A DNA stretch of 33,014 nucleotides from Stenotrophomonas maltophilia (GCA_002435595.1 DJBL01000076.1:1-33014); one strand, 5' to 3'. Positions 1 to 8,741 are shown, counted from the first letter of the stretch. The notes: generated by a model not told the origin, from the letters alone. Translations and numbers: made by a program.

Positions 1-1515
1 CCGGCCACCGCCCCGGCCGCCCAGGCCCAGGCCGGCGCGGCCCGCGTGACCGTCACCACCGACGTGCTGCGCCTGGTGCTGGACGGCGGCACGGTGCTGG
101 ACGCCGAGCTGCTGCAGTTCCCGCAGACCAAGGCGGAAGGCAGCCCGCCGGTGCGCCTGCTGACCGAGGAAGCCACCCACCCGTATCGCGCGGTGAGCGG
201 CTGGACCAGCCAGGACAAGAGCATGCCGGTGCCCGAAGCCAACGGCTTCACGCTGGTCGGTGACAACCACGCGTTCGTGCTGGGCAAGGACCAGAAGGAA
301 CTGCAGATCCCGTTCGTGTGGAATGGCCCCAACGGCGTGAGCATCCGTCGTACCTACACGCTGGGTCGCAACGAGTACGCCATCAAGGTGAAGGACGAGG
401 TCATCAACGGCAGCACCGCGCCGTGGAGTGGCTATGTGTTCCGCACGCTGGACCGCACCCCGACCATCCTGTCGCGCAGCATGACCAACCCGGACTCGTT
501 CAGCTTCAACGGCGCGACCTGGTTCAGCCCGCAGGACGGTTACGAGCGTCGCGCCTTCAAGGACTACCTGGACGACGGCAACCTCAACCGCACCATTACC
601 GGCGGTTGGCTGGCGATGCTGCAGCACCATTTCTTCACCGCGTGGATCCCGCAGGCCGACCAGGCCGCCAACTACGCGCTGTCCCAGCATGATGGCCGCG
701 ACCAGATCCAGGCCACCGGCCCGGCCTTCACCGTCGCGCCGGGCCAGCAGGCCAGCACCGAGGCCCGTCTGTGGGTGGGTCCGAAGCTGGTCAACCTGAT
801 CGCCAAGGAAGACGTGAAGGGCCTGGACCGCGTGGTCGACTACAGCCGCTTCTCGCTGATGGCGATCATCGGCCAGGGTCTGTTCTGGGTGTTGAACCAG
901 GTCCACAAGGTGGTCAACAACTGGGGCTGGGCCATCGTCGGCCTGGTGGTGCTGCTGAAGCTGGTGCTGTATCCGCTCTCGGCGGTGCAGTACAAGAGCG
1001 GTGCCAAGATGCGTCGCTTCCAGCCGCGCATCGCCCAGCTCAAGGAACGCTATGGCGATGACCGCCAGAAGTTCCAGACCGCGATGATGGAGCTGTACAA
1101 GAAGGAAAAGATCAATCCGATGGGCGGCTGTCTGCCGATCCTGATCCAGATGCCGATCTTCTTCGCGCTGTACTGGGTGCTGGTGGAATCGGTGGAACTG
1201 CGCCAGGCGCCGTGGCTGGGCTGGATCCAGGACCTGACCGCGCGTGACCCGTACTTCATCCTGCCGGTGATCAACGTGGCGGTGATGTGGGCCACGCAGA
1301 AGCTGACCCCGGCACCGGGCATGGACCCGATGCAGGCCAAGATGATGCAGATGATGCCGCTGGTGTTCGGCGTCATGATGGCCTTCATGCCGTCCGGCCT
1401 GGTGCTGTACTGGGTGGTCAACGGCGGCCTGGGCCTGCTGCAGCAGTGGTGGATGACCAAGCGCCACGGCAGCGACCCGGTGCCGGCCACCAGCGCGCCG
1501 ATCAAGAAGAAATAA
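1..1515 (+). CDS. yidC: Membrane protein insertase YidC (5' truncated by window edge)
   Basis: The open frame runs in from base 1, so the N-terminal membrane anchor and perhaps 70-90 residues lie outside the window; 504 codons are present. YidC inserts proteins into the inner membrane, alone or with SecYEG. The first half is the periplasmic beta-sandwich domain (for example GYERRAFKDYLDDGNLN). The second half is the conserved insertase core: a TM segment (FSLMAIIGQGLFWVLNQV), then KMRRFQPRIAQLKERYGDD, which carries the groove arginine region, then NPMGGCLPILIQMPIFFALY and further hydrophobic segments. The tail ends in lysines (IKKK), as is usual for the ribosome-contacting end. A strong hairpin terminator follows. 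In Xanthomonadaceae yidC lies in the rpmH-rnpA-yidC-mnmE area near oriC, so the origin is probably to the left of the window; that last point is inference. Confidence 0.97.
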   Translation, partial: PATAPAAQAQAGAARVTVTTDVLRLVLDGGTVLDAELLQFPQTKAEGSPPVRLLTEEATHPYRAVSGWTSQDKSMPVPEANGFTLVGDNHAFVLGKDQKELQIPFVWNGPNGVSIRRTYTLGRNEYAIKVKDEVINGSTAPWSGYVFRTLDRTPTILSRSMTNPDSFSFNGATWFSPQDGYERRAFKDYLDDGNLNRTITGGWLAMLQHHFFTAWIPQADQAANYALSQHDGRDQIQATGPAFTVAPGQQASTEARLWVGPKLVNLIAKEDVKGLDRVVDYSRFSLMAIIGQGLFWVLNQVHKVVNNWGWAIVGLVVLLKLVLYPLSAVQYKSGAKMRRFQPRIAQLKERYGDDRQKFQTAMMELYKKEKINPMGGCLPILIQMPIFFALYWVLVESVELRQAPWLGWIQDLTARDPYFILPVINVAVMWATQKLTPAPGMDPMQAKMMQMMPLVFGVMMAFMPSGLVLYWVVNGGLGLLQQWWMTKRHGSDPVPATSAPIKKK

Positions 1516-1542
1516 CACCGACCCTTGGTCGGTTGCCCCTGG

Positions 1543-1570
1543 AAAACCCGCCATCCGGCGGGTTTTTCTT
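1543..1570 (+). terminator. Rho-independent terminator of yidC
   Basis: A perfect 10-bp stem has arms AAAACCCGCC (1543-1552) and GGCGGGTTTT (1557-1566), a 4-base loop ATCC, and a T-rich tract. It begins 28 bases after the yidC stop, so the next gene probably needs its own promoter. Confidence 0.92.
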
Positions 1571-1573
1571 TGG

Positions 1574-1590
1574 CGGCGATACAATCGCCG
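1574..1590 (+). promoter_or_regulatory. Candidate -10 box inside a palindrome, upstream of the deacetylase-caspase gene
   Basis: TACAAT (1580-1585) is a good -10 hexamer about 37 bases before the start codon at 1622. It lies inside the inverted repeat CGGCGAT-ACA-ATCGCCG (7-bp arms), so a repressor bound there would cover the -10. No good -35 hexamer is visible; the expected position falls in the yidC terminator. The assignment is inference. Confidence 0.35.
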
Positions 1591-1621
1591 CCACCGTTGC
1601 CCCGTTTGCCCGAGCCACCCC

Positions 1622-4297
1622 ATGCCCCCTGCGCCGTCGCTGCTCCGCCTGCCCGTGCCCCTGCTGCTGCTCACCCTGGCGTTGGCCGGCTGTGGCGACA
1701 AGGAGGCGGCCGACAGCGGCGCGATGACCCAGCCCAGCGCGCAGGCCGCGGCCGCCGCAGACCCGGCCGCCGCGCCGTTGCTGGCCGCGCTGCAGAAGCA
1801 ACTGGATGGCCATCGCCGCATCATCGTGCTGCTGGCCGACGAGGCGCAGCAGTCGCCGGCCGACCGCGCCACCTCCAGCCGGATTGGCCAGCAGCTGTTC
1901 CACGACGGGCTGGAACAGCGCACGGCGATCGCCGCGCAGTTCGACCGCCTGCTGCGCGGGGCCAGTCCGCAGCGCTTTGCCAGCCTGGGTACGGTGCTGG
2001 ACTACATCGAATCGGCGCCGGAGCTGTTCGATGCCGATCGCCTGGCCTTCCGCGAGGTGCTGCGTGACCTGCACGAACGGGTGGGGGCCGATTCCTCGCT
2101 GCCGGCGGTGAAGCTGCACCAGCGCATCGGCGAGGACCTGGAGGCGCTGGATGAGATCGAGCGCAACTACAACCAGGAAATCACCCGTATCTTCAGCCGC
2201 TTCGAGCGGACCCGCGCGATCGCGCTCAAGCGCGAGAAGTGGGACGACTACCTGGCCCACCTGCATGCGCAGTACCGCCGCGAGGACATCCTGCGCGACT
2301 ACGGCGTGATCGAGCCGTACCCGATGTCGATGCAGGACAGCGATCGCGAGATCTTCGGTCGCGACCTGCCGCCCAAGACCGTGGTGCTGACCTTCGATGA
2401 TGGTCCGCACAAGGCCTACACCGACGAGGTGGTGGCCATTCTCAAGCGCTACGACGTGCCCGGGGTGTTTTTCGAAGTCGGTCGCAACCTTGGTGAGGTG
2501 AACGCCGACGGCAAGGTCACCCTGGGCCCGATGGCGGGCATCAGCCGCAACCTGATGGAGCAGGGCTATGCGGTGGGCAACCACAGCCTGACCCACGCCC
2601 AGCTGTCGCGCACCACCGGCGATGCCCTGCGCGAACAGGTGCTGTCCACCGACACCCTGCTCAAGGACGTGGATGGCAAGCGCGCGCCGTTGTTCCGCTT
2701 TCCGTATGGCGCGCGCAATGCCGAAGGGCTGCAGCTGCTCAACGAGGCCGGGCTGAAGTCGATCATGTGGAACATCGACTCGATGGACTGGGCCGACCCG
2801 GTGCCCGAGTCCATCGTGCAGCGGGTGGTCGACCAGGTGCAGAAGGAACAGCGCGGGATCATCCTTTTCCACGATATCCACGACCGCGCGGTGAAAGCGC
2901 TGCCGCAGATCCTGGATCGGCTGATCGCCGACGGCTACCAGTTCGCCGGCTGGAACGGGCGCGACTTCAGCGTGGCGCGGCCGCGCAAGGGCGCCGCCGC
3001 CGATGCCACGGTCACCACCGGGTATGAGAAATCCTGGGCGATCGTGATCGGCATCGACGACTACGCCAAGTGGCCCAAACTGGAATACGCCAGCCACGAT
3101 GCCCAGGCCATCGCCGATACGCTGACCGGGCAGTTCGGTTTCCCGGCCTCGCAGGTGATCACGCTGAAGAACCAGCAGGCCACCCGCAACAACATCCTGG
3201 CCGCCTTCCACGACCGCCTGGCCGATGACCGCACCGGTCGCAACGACCGCGTGTTCGTGTTCTTCGCCGGGCATGGCGCCACGCGCCAGCTCGCCTCCGG
3301 CCGCGACCTGGGCTACATCATCCCGGTCGACTCCGATCCCAGGGAGTTCGCCAGCGACGCCATTGCCATGACCGACATCCAGAACATCGCCGAAAGCATG
3401 CAGGCCAAGCATGTGATGTTCGTGATGGATGCCTGTTACAGCGGCCTGGGCCTGACCCGCGGCGGCGGCGCGTCCTCGGCCTTCCTGCGCGAAAACGCCC
3501 GCCGCAGCGCGCGCCAGATGCTGACCGCCGGCGGCGCCGACCAGCAGGTGGCCGATGCCGGCCCCAATGGCCATTCGGTGTTTACCTGGGTGCTGCTGCA
3601 GGCGCTGGCCGGCAAGGGCGACCTCAATGGCGACGGCCTGATCACCGGCACCGAGCTGGCCGCCTACGTGGCCCCGGCGGTGTCGGCGGTGTCGCAGCAG
3701 ACGCCGGCGTTCGGCAGTCTGCCCGGTTCGCAGGGGGGCGAGTTCGTGTTCCAGGTGCCCGACAGCCAGGAGTACCTCAACGCCGACACCCGCCAGCTCT
3801 CGGCCGACGCCATCGCGCTCAACAGCAAGGTCGATGCGGCCCAAGAGGCCAAGACCGGCGCCGCCGCGCCGGTGACCGTGGCCGACCTGCAGGGCGGCAG
3901 CAAGGCCCTGGTGGTCCCCGCGGCCGGGCCCAGTTCGGATCGGCAGCGGGCGCAGCAGGCCAATGATCGAGGCCTGCAGCTGTACCGTGAGAAGCGCTAT
4001 GACGCGGCGGTGGCCCAGTTCACCGAGGCGCTCAAGCTGCGCCCGGATTTTGCCCAGGCCGCCAACAACCTGGGCTTCGTCTACTACCGCCAGCAGCGCT
4101 ATGCCGAATCCGCGCGCTGGCTGGAGAACACCCTGAAGATCGATCCCTCGCGCGCGGTGGCCCACCTCAACCTGGGCGATGCCTACTTCCATGCCGGCGA
4201 CAAGGCCAAGGCCAGGCAGGCCTACACCACCTACCTGGCGCTGCAGCCGCAGGGCAGCGGCGCAGCCCAGGCCCGCGCCCAGCTGGAGAAACTCTAA
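1622..4297 (+). CDS. Lipoprotein with polysaccharide deacetylase, caspase-like (C14) and TPR domains
   Basis: The 891-residue protein opens with a lipoprotein signal ending in lipobox LAGC (Cys23); Gly at +2 does not suggest inner-membrane retention. After a helical region (about 30-240) comes a NodB-type polysaccharide deacetylase domain with all usual motifs: TFDDGPH (Asp259, Asp260), metal-ligand HSLTH (His321, His325), RFPYG (359-363), WNIDSMDW (Asp386) and FHDIHD (His417). It should remove N-acetyl groups from a glycan such as peptidoglycan or exopolysaccharide. Residues about 470-740 form a caspase-like peptidase with its dyad: His551 in FFAGHG and Cys605 in DACYSG. TPR repeats fill about 772-885 (NDRGLQLYREKRYDAA onward). 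The start is fixed by the signal peptide, although no Shine-Dalgarno sequence is visible. Only 3 bases separate its stop from mnmE. Joining these two enzyme classes on one extracytoplasmic lipoprotein is unusual; the substrate of the peptidase is unknown. Confidence 0.9.
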   Translation: MPPAPSLLRLPVPLLLLTLALAGCGDKEAADSGAMTQPSAQAAAAADPAAAPLLAALQKQLDGHRRIIVLLADEAQQSPADRATSSRIGQQLFHDGLEQRTAIAAQFDRLLRGASPQRFASLGTVLDYIESAPELFDADRLAFREVLRDLHERVGADSSLPAVKLHQRIGEDLEALDEIERNYNQEITRIFSRFERTRAIALKREKWDDYLAHLHAQYRREDILRDYGVIEPYPMSMQDSDREIFGRDLPPKTVVLTFDDGPHKAYTDEVVAILKRYDVPGVFFEVGRNLGEVNADGKVTLGPMAGISRNLMEQGYAVGNHSLTHAQLSRTTGDALREQVLSTDTLLKDVDGKRAPLFRFPYGARNAEGLQLLNEAGLKSIMWNIDSMDWADPVPESIVQRVVDQVQKEQRGIILFHDIHDRAVKALPQILDRLIADGYQFAGWNGRDFSVARPRKGAAADATVTTGYEKSWAIVIGIDDYAKWPKLEYASHDAQAIADTLTGQFGFPASQVITLKNQQATRNNILAAFHDRLADDRTGRNDRVFVFFAGHGATRQLASGRDLGYIIPVDSDPREFASDAIAMTDIQNIAESMQAKHVMFVMDACYSGLGLTRGGGASSAFLRENARRSARQMLTAGGADQQVADAGPNGHSVFTWVLLQALAGKGDLNGDGLITGTELAAYVAPAVSAVSQQTPAFGSLPGSQGGEFVFQVPDSQEYLNADTRQLSADAIALNSKVDAAQEAKTGAAAPVTVADLQGGSKALVVPAAGPSSDRQRAQQANDRGLQLYREKRYDAAVAQFTEALKLRPDFAQAANNLGFVYYRQQRYAESARWLENTLKIDPSRAVAHLNLGDAYFHAGDKAKARQAYTTYLALQPQGSGAAQARAQLEKL

Positions 4298-4300
4298 GCC

Positions 4301-5650
4301 ATGCATGCGCAGACCCCACTGGATACCATCGTGGCGATCGCCACCGCACCCGGCGCCGGTGGCGTGGGCATGTTGCGGCTGAGCGGGCCGCGCGCGCGCG
4401 CCATCGCCGAGGCCATCGGGGTGCGCACGATGCGGCCGCGACATGCGCATTACGCGCGGTTCCGCGAGGCCGGTGGCGAAGTGATCGATGACGGTATCGC
4501 GCTGTGGTTCCCGGCGCCCAACAGTTTCACCGGCGAAGAAGTGGTAGAGCTGCAGGGCCATGGCAGCCCGGTGGTGCTGCAGCAGCTGGTCGCGCGCTGC
4601 ATCGCCCTCGGCGCGCGCCAGGCACGGCCGGGTGAGTTCAGCGAGCGCGCCTTCCTCAACGGCAAGCTGGACCTGGCCCAGGCCGAGGCCATCGCCGACC
4701 TGATCGCCGCCAGCGACACCCGTGCCGCGCGCGCGGCACGACGTTCGTTGGACGGGGTGTTCTCGCGCCGGGTGGAGGAGGTGGCCGAGCAGCTGGTGGT
4801 GCTGCGCATCCACGTCGAAGCGGCCATCGACTTCGCCGACGAGCCGCTGGATACCCTCGGCGGCGAGCAGGTGCGCGGCGGGCTCGGCCAGGCGCTGCGC
4901 GCGCTGGTGCAGCTGCGCGCCGACGCCGAGCGCGGCCGCAAGCTGCGCGATGGCCTGCACGCGGTGCTGGTGGGCCCGCCCAATGCGGGCAAGAGTTCGC
5001 TGCTCAACGCGCTGGCTGGCAGTGAACGTGCCATCGTCACCGACATCGCCGGCACCACCCGCGACACCCTGCGCGAAACCATCCGCATCGACGGCCTGGA
5101 ACTGACCCTGGTCGACACCGCCGGCCTGCGCGAGGGCGGCGATGCGATCGAACGCGAAGGCATGCGCCGTGCGCATGTGGAGATGCAGCGCACCGACTTG
5201 GCCATCATCGTGCTGGACGCGCGCGACCCGCAGGCCGGGCACGACGCGGTTGGCGAGGCGATCGCCGGCGTGCCACAGCAGCTGTGGATCCACAACAAGA
5301 GCGACCTGCTTGCCGCGCTCCCGGACACCGCCGACCCCGACGTGGTGCATGTATCGGCCGCCACCGGGCTGGGCCTGGAGCGCCTGCACGCGCGCCTGCG
5401 CGAACTGGCCAGCGGCAGCGCCGGGGACAGCGTGGAGGGCGAGTTCTCCGCGCGTGCGCGCCACGTGGAGGCGATCGTGCTGGCCATCGGCCACGCCGAG
5501 AGTGCCGAGGCCGAGCTGGTCCACGAACACCTGGAGCTGGCCGCCGAGGAACTGCGCCTGGCGCACGAGGCGCTGGGCGCGATCACCGGGCGGATGAGCG
5601 CCGATGACCTGCTGGGGCGGATATTCTCCAGCTTCTGCATCGGCAAGTAG
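4301..5650 (+). CDS. mnmE: tRNA modification GTPase MnmE (TrmE)
   Basis: The product has 449 residues, close to the family's usual length (about 450). With MnmG, MnmE installs the (carboxymethyl)aminomethyl group on U34 of certain tRNAs. The N-terminal folate-binding domain begins DTIVAIATAPGAGGVGMLR. The G domain shows G1 GPPNAGKSS (from residue 225), G2 GTTRDT, G3 DTAGLRE and G4 NKSD. The protein ends with the invariant CIGK, whose Cys is the family's conserved C-terminal cysteine. The ATG follows the previous stop by 3 bases with no clear ribosome site of its own, so coupled translation with the deacetylase-caspase gene is likely. Confidence 0.98.
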   Translation: MHAQTPLDTIVAIATAPGAGGVGMLRLSGPRARAIAEAIGVRTMRPRHAHYARFREAGGEVIDDGIALWFPAPNSFTGEEVVELQGHGSPVVLQQLVARCIALGARQARPGEFSERAFLNGKLDLAQAEAIADLIAASDTRAARAARRSLDGVFSRRVEEVAEQLVVLRIHVEAAIDFADEPLDTLGGEQVRGGLGQALRALVQLRADAERGRKLRDGLHAVLVGPPNAGKSSLLNALAGSERAIVTDIAGTTRDTLRETIRIDGLELTLVDTAGLREGGDAIEREGMRRAHVEMQRTDLAIIVLDARDPQAGHDAVGEAIAGVPQQLWIHNKSDLLAALPDTADPDVVHVSAATGLGLERLHARLRELASGSAGDSVEGEFSARARHVEAIVLAIGHAESAEAELVHEHLELAAEELRLAHEALGAITGRMSADDLLGRIFSSFCIGK

Positions 5651-5748
5651 GGGCCTTTCTTCCCCCTGTCACACCGCAGCACCACAATGCGCCGGTCCTT
5701 TCCACGCCCCGCCGCGTCGGCGCGGGCCGCATCACACAGGGGTTTGCA

Positions 5749-6873
5749 GTGTCGAAGTTGTCGTGGGGTTGTGCGTTGCTGTTGTCGCTGGCCGTGGCAC
5801 CATCGGTGGCCATGAGTGCCCCATCCCCCTCCCCATCCCCCGCGCAGGGCAAGGCGGCCGTCTACGGCCATCGCGGCGCCAGCGCGCTGCTGCCCGAGCA
5901 CACCCTGGCCAGCTATGCCCAGGCCATCGCCGACGGTGCCGACTACATCGAGCCGGACCTGGTGATGACCAAGGACGGGGTGCTGGTATCGCGCCACGAG
6001 AACGAGATCGGCGGCACCACCGACGTGGCCGCGCACCCGGAGTTCGCCAGCCGCAGGACGGTCAAGACCATCGACGGCGAGCGCATCGAGGGCTGGTTCA
6101 CCGAAGACTTCACCCTGGCCGAGCTGAAGACGCTGTACGCCCGCGAGCGCCTGCCGCAGCTGCGCAGCACCGCCTATGACGGCCAGTTCCGGATCGCCAC
6201 CCTGGAGGAGATCATCGCCTTCCTGGTACAGCAGGCCGGGCGCGCCAACCGCGGCATCGGGCTGGTGCCGGAGATCAAGCACGGCACCTACTTCAAGGGC
6301 ATCGGGCTGCCGATGGAAGACAAGCTGCTGGGCGCACTGCAGGGCAACGCCTACACCCGCGTGGCACCGGTGACGATCCAGTCCTTCGAGGTGGGCAACC
6401 TGCGTTACCTGCGCAGCAAGCTGGGCGCTGATTCCAACATCCGTCTGCTGCAGCTGCTGGGCGATCCGAAGCAGCACCCCGCCGACGTGCTGGCCGCCAA
6501 GGGCAGCCAGCGCTACGCCGACATGATCACCCCGGCCGGTCTGGAGCAGGTGGCCGGCTACGCCGACGGTATCGGCCCGAGCCTGCGCCTGGTGATTCCG
6601 CTGGACGCATCGGGCAAGCTGAGGACCCCGACCACGCTGGTGCGGGATGCGCACGCGGCTGGCTTGATGGTGATTCCGTACACCTTCCGCCCGGAGAATC
6701 CGTTCCAGGCCGCCGAGTTCCGCAAGGGCGAGGCCAACGCGCGCAATGCCGATGGGTCCGTCGCCGAGATGCGTGCCTATCTGGCCACCGGCATCGATGC
6801 GTTCTTCACCGATGACCCGGCGCTGGGCCGACGTGCGGTGGATGGCGACGCGGCGGCGACGGCCGGCAACTGA
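5749..6873 (+). CDS. Secreted glycerophosphodiester phosphodiesterase
   Basis: A 374-residue GDPD-family enzyme that hydrolyses glycerophosphodiesters to glycerol 3-phosphate and an alcohol. The N-terminus is a Sec signal peptide (GCALLLSLAVAPSVAMSA, likely cut near residue 24), followed by a Pro/Ser-rich spacer, so the enzyme is periplasmic or secreted (GlpQ-like). The catalytic set is visible: His41-Arg42 in YGHRGAS, Glu68 and Asp70 in YIEPDL, and His83 in SRHE; EIKHGTYF is another family motif. The start is GTG at 5749 with CAGGGG upstream. It lies 98 bases after mnmE. The exact substrate cannot be told from sequence. Confidence 0.93.
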   Translation: MSKLSWGCALLLSLAVAPSVAMSAPSPSPSPAQGKAAVYGHRGASALLPEHTLASYAQAIADGADYIEPDLVMTKDGVLVSRHENEIGGTTDVAAHPEFASRRTVKTIDGERIEGWFTEDFTLAELKTLYARERLPQLRSTAYDGQFRIATLEEIIAFLVQQAGRANRGIGLVPEIKHGTYFKGIGLPMEDKLLGALQGNAYTRVAPVTIQSFEVGNLRYLRSKLGADSNIRLLQLLGDPKQHPADVLAAKGSQRYADMITPAGLEQVAGYADGIGPSLRLVIPLDASGKLRTPTTLVRDAHAAGLMVIPYTFRPENPFQAAEFRKGEANARNADGSVAEMRAYLATGIDAFFTDDPALGRRAVDGDAAATAGN

Positions 6874-6953
6874 CCGCCGGATCGCCGTCCATCGCTGGCC
6901 ACGCGCGGCGTGGCGGTGCGCGCATCCGGCCGCGTGACCTTGTTGCCTGGCGT

Positions 6954-6972
6954 GGCCACGGTTACCGTGGCC
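6954..6972. promoter_or_regulatory. Palindrome just upstream of the membrane protein gene at 6992
   Basis: The sequence GGCCACGGT-T-ACCGTGGCC is an inverted repeat with 9-bp arms and a single central base. It ends 6 bases before the strong ribosome site AAGGAGG (6979-6985). The one-base centre suits a DNA-binding dimer better than an RNA hairpin, so it could be an operator, but no regulator is assigned. Confidence 0.35.
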
Positions 6973-6991
6973 GTCGGACAAGGAGGTCTGC

Positions 6992-7891
6992 ATGTTGATC
7001 GGACACCGCTACGAACGCACGCCGGACGGCGACCTGCACATCCATTCGTACAACCGGGTGCAGGCCGGCCTGGTCCTGTTCGTGGCGAGCCTGGCATTGC
7101 TGGTGCCCGGCGCCTTGCTGGTCGGCGGCTGGGTCGGCGCACGTGCGCCGTTGGCCGGCCTGGATCCGTTGTCCTGGCTGCTGCTGGCAGCGGCATTGCT
7201 GCTGCTGGTCGCGCTGGCGGTGCTGCTGCTGGTCTACGCCGAGACCCGCGAGACGCTGACCCTGTCGCGGCGTGAGGGGGTCGGCCGCCGCCACACACGC
7301 GCGCTGTTCGGTCGCCGTGTGCCACTGCACCCCGGCTTCGCCCTGGGCGGACAGTGCCAACTGCAGTTGCGCCGGCACGGCACCGTACACCGCGGCACCA
7401 CGCAGCTGTGGTTCGTCGGCAACGATGGCAGCCCGACCCTGTTGACCCCCAGCACCGTGGCCGTGCTTCCCGGCACGCGCCGCACCGACCAGTGGCTGGG
7501 CGTGCTGGCCGGCTACCTGCAGGTGCCGGTGCCGGTGGAGGTGCTCGACGGGCCGCCTGCGGCCCCGCTGCGGGCTGTCGACGCGCAGCCCCCGGCCCAG
7601 GCACCCGATGAACGGGCCGGTGCCGGCGTGCGTGTCTTCTTCGGCCTGCTGGGCAGCTTTCTGGCGCTGCTGGAACTCAAGCAGCTGCTGACGTTGCTGA
7701 CGGCCCTGGCCAGCGCGCGGATCCGCGTCGGTGGCTACCGCACCAGCGCCCATACCTACTACTGGAGCGAGCAGCCGTTCGCCTACACCTTCAATGTGCT
7801 GTTCGGCGTTGCGACGGTCGTGCTGGTGGGCATGTTCGCCATCGGCTGCCTGCGACTGGCCCTGTTTGGCCGGATCAGGGCGCGGCAGTAA
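6992..7891 (+). CDS. Uncharacterised four-helix membrane protein
   Basis: No family was recognised in this 299-residue protein. The ATG has an excellent Shine-Dalgarno sequence (AAGGAGG, 6 bases spacing). Two hydrophobic segments lie near the N-terminus (about 25-47 and 59-82, the second very Leu/Ala-rich), then a soluble, beta-looking section of about 120 residues (83-205). Further hydrophobic segments are at about 209-230 (VFFGLLGSFLALLELKQLL) and 267-291 (TFNVLFGVATVVLVGMFAIG). The central section may form a domain on one side of the membrane. The gene ends 3 bases from the convergent rhomboid gene, with no room for a separate terminator. Confidence 0.75.
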   Translation: MLIGHRYERTPDGDLHIHSYNRVQAGLVLFVASLALLVPGALLVGGWVGARAPLAGLDPLSWLLLAAALLLLVALAVLLLVYAETRETLTLSRREGVGRRHTRALFGRRVPLHPGFALGGQCQLQLRRHGTVHRGTTQLWFVGNDGSPTLLTPSTVAVLPGTRRTDQWLGVLAGYLQVPVPVEVLDGPPAAPLRAVDAQPPAQAPDERAGAGVRVFFGLLGSFLALLELKQLLTLLTALASARIRVGGYRTSAHTYYWSEQPFAYTFNVLFGVATVVLVGMFAIGCLRLALFGRIRARQ

Positions 7892-7894
7892 GGA

Positions 7895-8683
7895 CTACTC
7901 GCGTGGCCCGGAGGGATCGCGTGGCCGGAACGGCAACACCACGAAGTCCTGGCCTTCGCGCGGCTGCCACAGCACCGGCACGCGATGGGGGGAGGGCGGC
8001 TCCAGGTCGCTGTCACGCTGCAGTTGCAGGTCCTGCTCGTCTTCGTCCTCTTCTTCCCAGCTGTAGCGCTTGCGCGGGGCCATCGGGTCGGACAGGCGGA
8101 ACAGCAGCGCGCTGACGATGCCGGCCAGGGCGCCGCCCATGTGCGATTGCCAGGACACCCCCGGCTCGTGCGGGAGGATGGTGATGAGCATGCTGCCGTA
8201 GAACAGGAAGGCGATCAGGCCGGCGGCGATGGCCGGGCGGTCACGCCGCAACAGGCCCAGCACGAATACCAGGAACATCAGGCCATGGGTAATGCCGCTG
8301 GCACCCAGATGATGGCTGCCCAGGTCGCCAAGCAGCCAGGCGCCGAGCCCCGAGCCGATCCACAGCAGCGGCAGCGCGCGCAGGGTCGCCTTGGGATACA
8401 CGCTGCCGGCCAGGGTGCCCAGGATCAGCAGGGCGACCGCATTGGCGCCCAGGTGCTGGACCGAGCCATGCAGCAGCGGCGCGCCGAGCACGCCCAGCAG
8501 CCCGGCCTTGTCCAGCGGGGCGACCGACCACGGACGCCAGTCGAAGTGGCCCTGGGCGGTGAACACCGCCACCAGCACCAGCACGAAGGCCAGGCTCACG
8601 TTGAACGCCCGCATCACGCGACCTCGGTCGTTGCGGGGCGGATCCGGCGTGTCGCCGGCGGGCAGGGGCAGGTTGGCGTTCAT
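7895..8683 (-). CDS. Rhomboid-family intramembrane serine protease
   Basis: With the ATG at 8683 the product has 262 residues; a GTG at 8716 would add 11. Rhomboids cut transmembrane helices of substrates inside the membrane. The serine motif is GASG (Ser129) and the partner histidine is His181 in WQSHMGG, giving the Ser-His dyad. The upstream LLHGSVQHLGAN (His72, His77, Asn81) matches the conserved HxxxxHxxxN pattern of the oxyanion region. Several hydrophobic helices lie between residues 28 and 200. The C-terminal cytoplasmic tail is acidic (SWEEEDEDEQD) and Pro-rich. The gene lies downstream of the TerC gene on the same strand, with a 15-bp stem-loop between them. The natural substrate is unknown. 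Confidence 0.9.
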   Translation of the reverse strand: MNANLPLPAGDTPDPPRNDRGRVMRAFNVSLAFVLVLVAVFTAQGHFDWRPWSVAPLDKAGLLGVLGAPLLHGSVQHLGANAVALLILGTLAGSVYPKATLRALPLLWIGSGLGAWLLGDLGSHHLGASGITHGLMFLVFVLGLLRRDRPAIAAGLIAFLFYGSMLITILPHEPGVSWQSHMGGALAGIVSALLFRLSDPMAPRKRYSWEEEDEDEQDLQLQRDSDLEPPSPHRVPVLWQPREGQDFVVLPFRPRDPSGPRE

Positions 8684-8741
8684 ACCCTTAGGGATTGCGT
8701 CGCCCGGGCTGAACACAAGGGCAACGCGACGGGAGAGAGTG

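Noticed and set aside
1502..5566. A 1354-codon minus-strand open frame over the deacetylase-caspase and mnmE genes
   Set aside because: Composition is typical of an antisense shadow in high-GC DNA; both genes on the other strand have full family motifs.
5649..5667. Possible weak terminator after mnmE (AGGGG ... CCCCT)
   Set aside because: Only 5 bp of stem with a long loop and no T-tract; not convincing.
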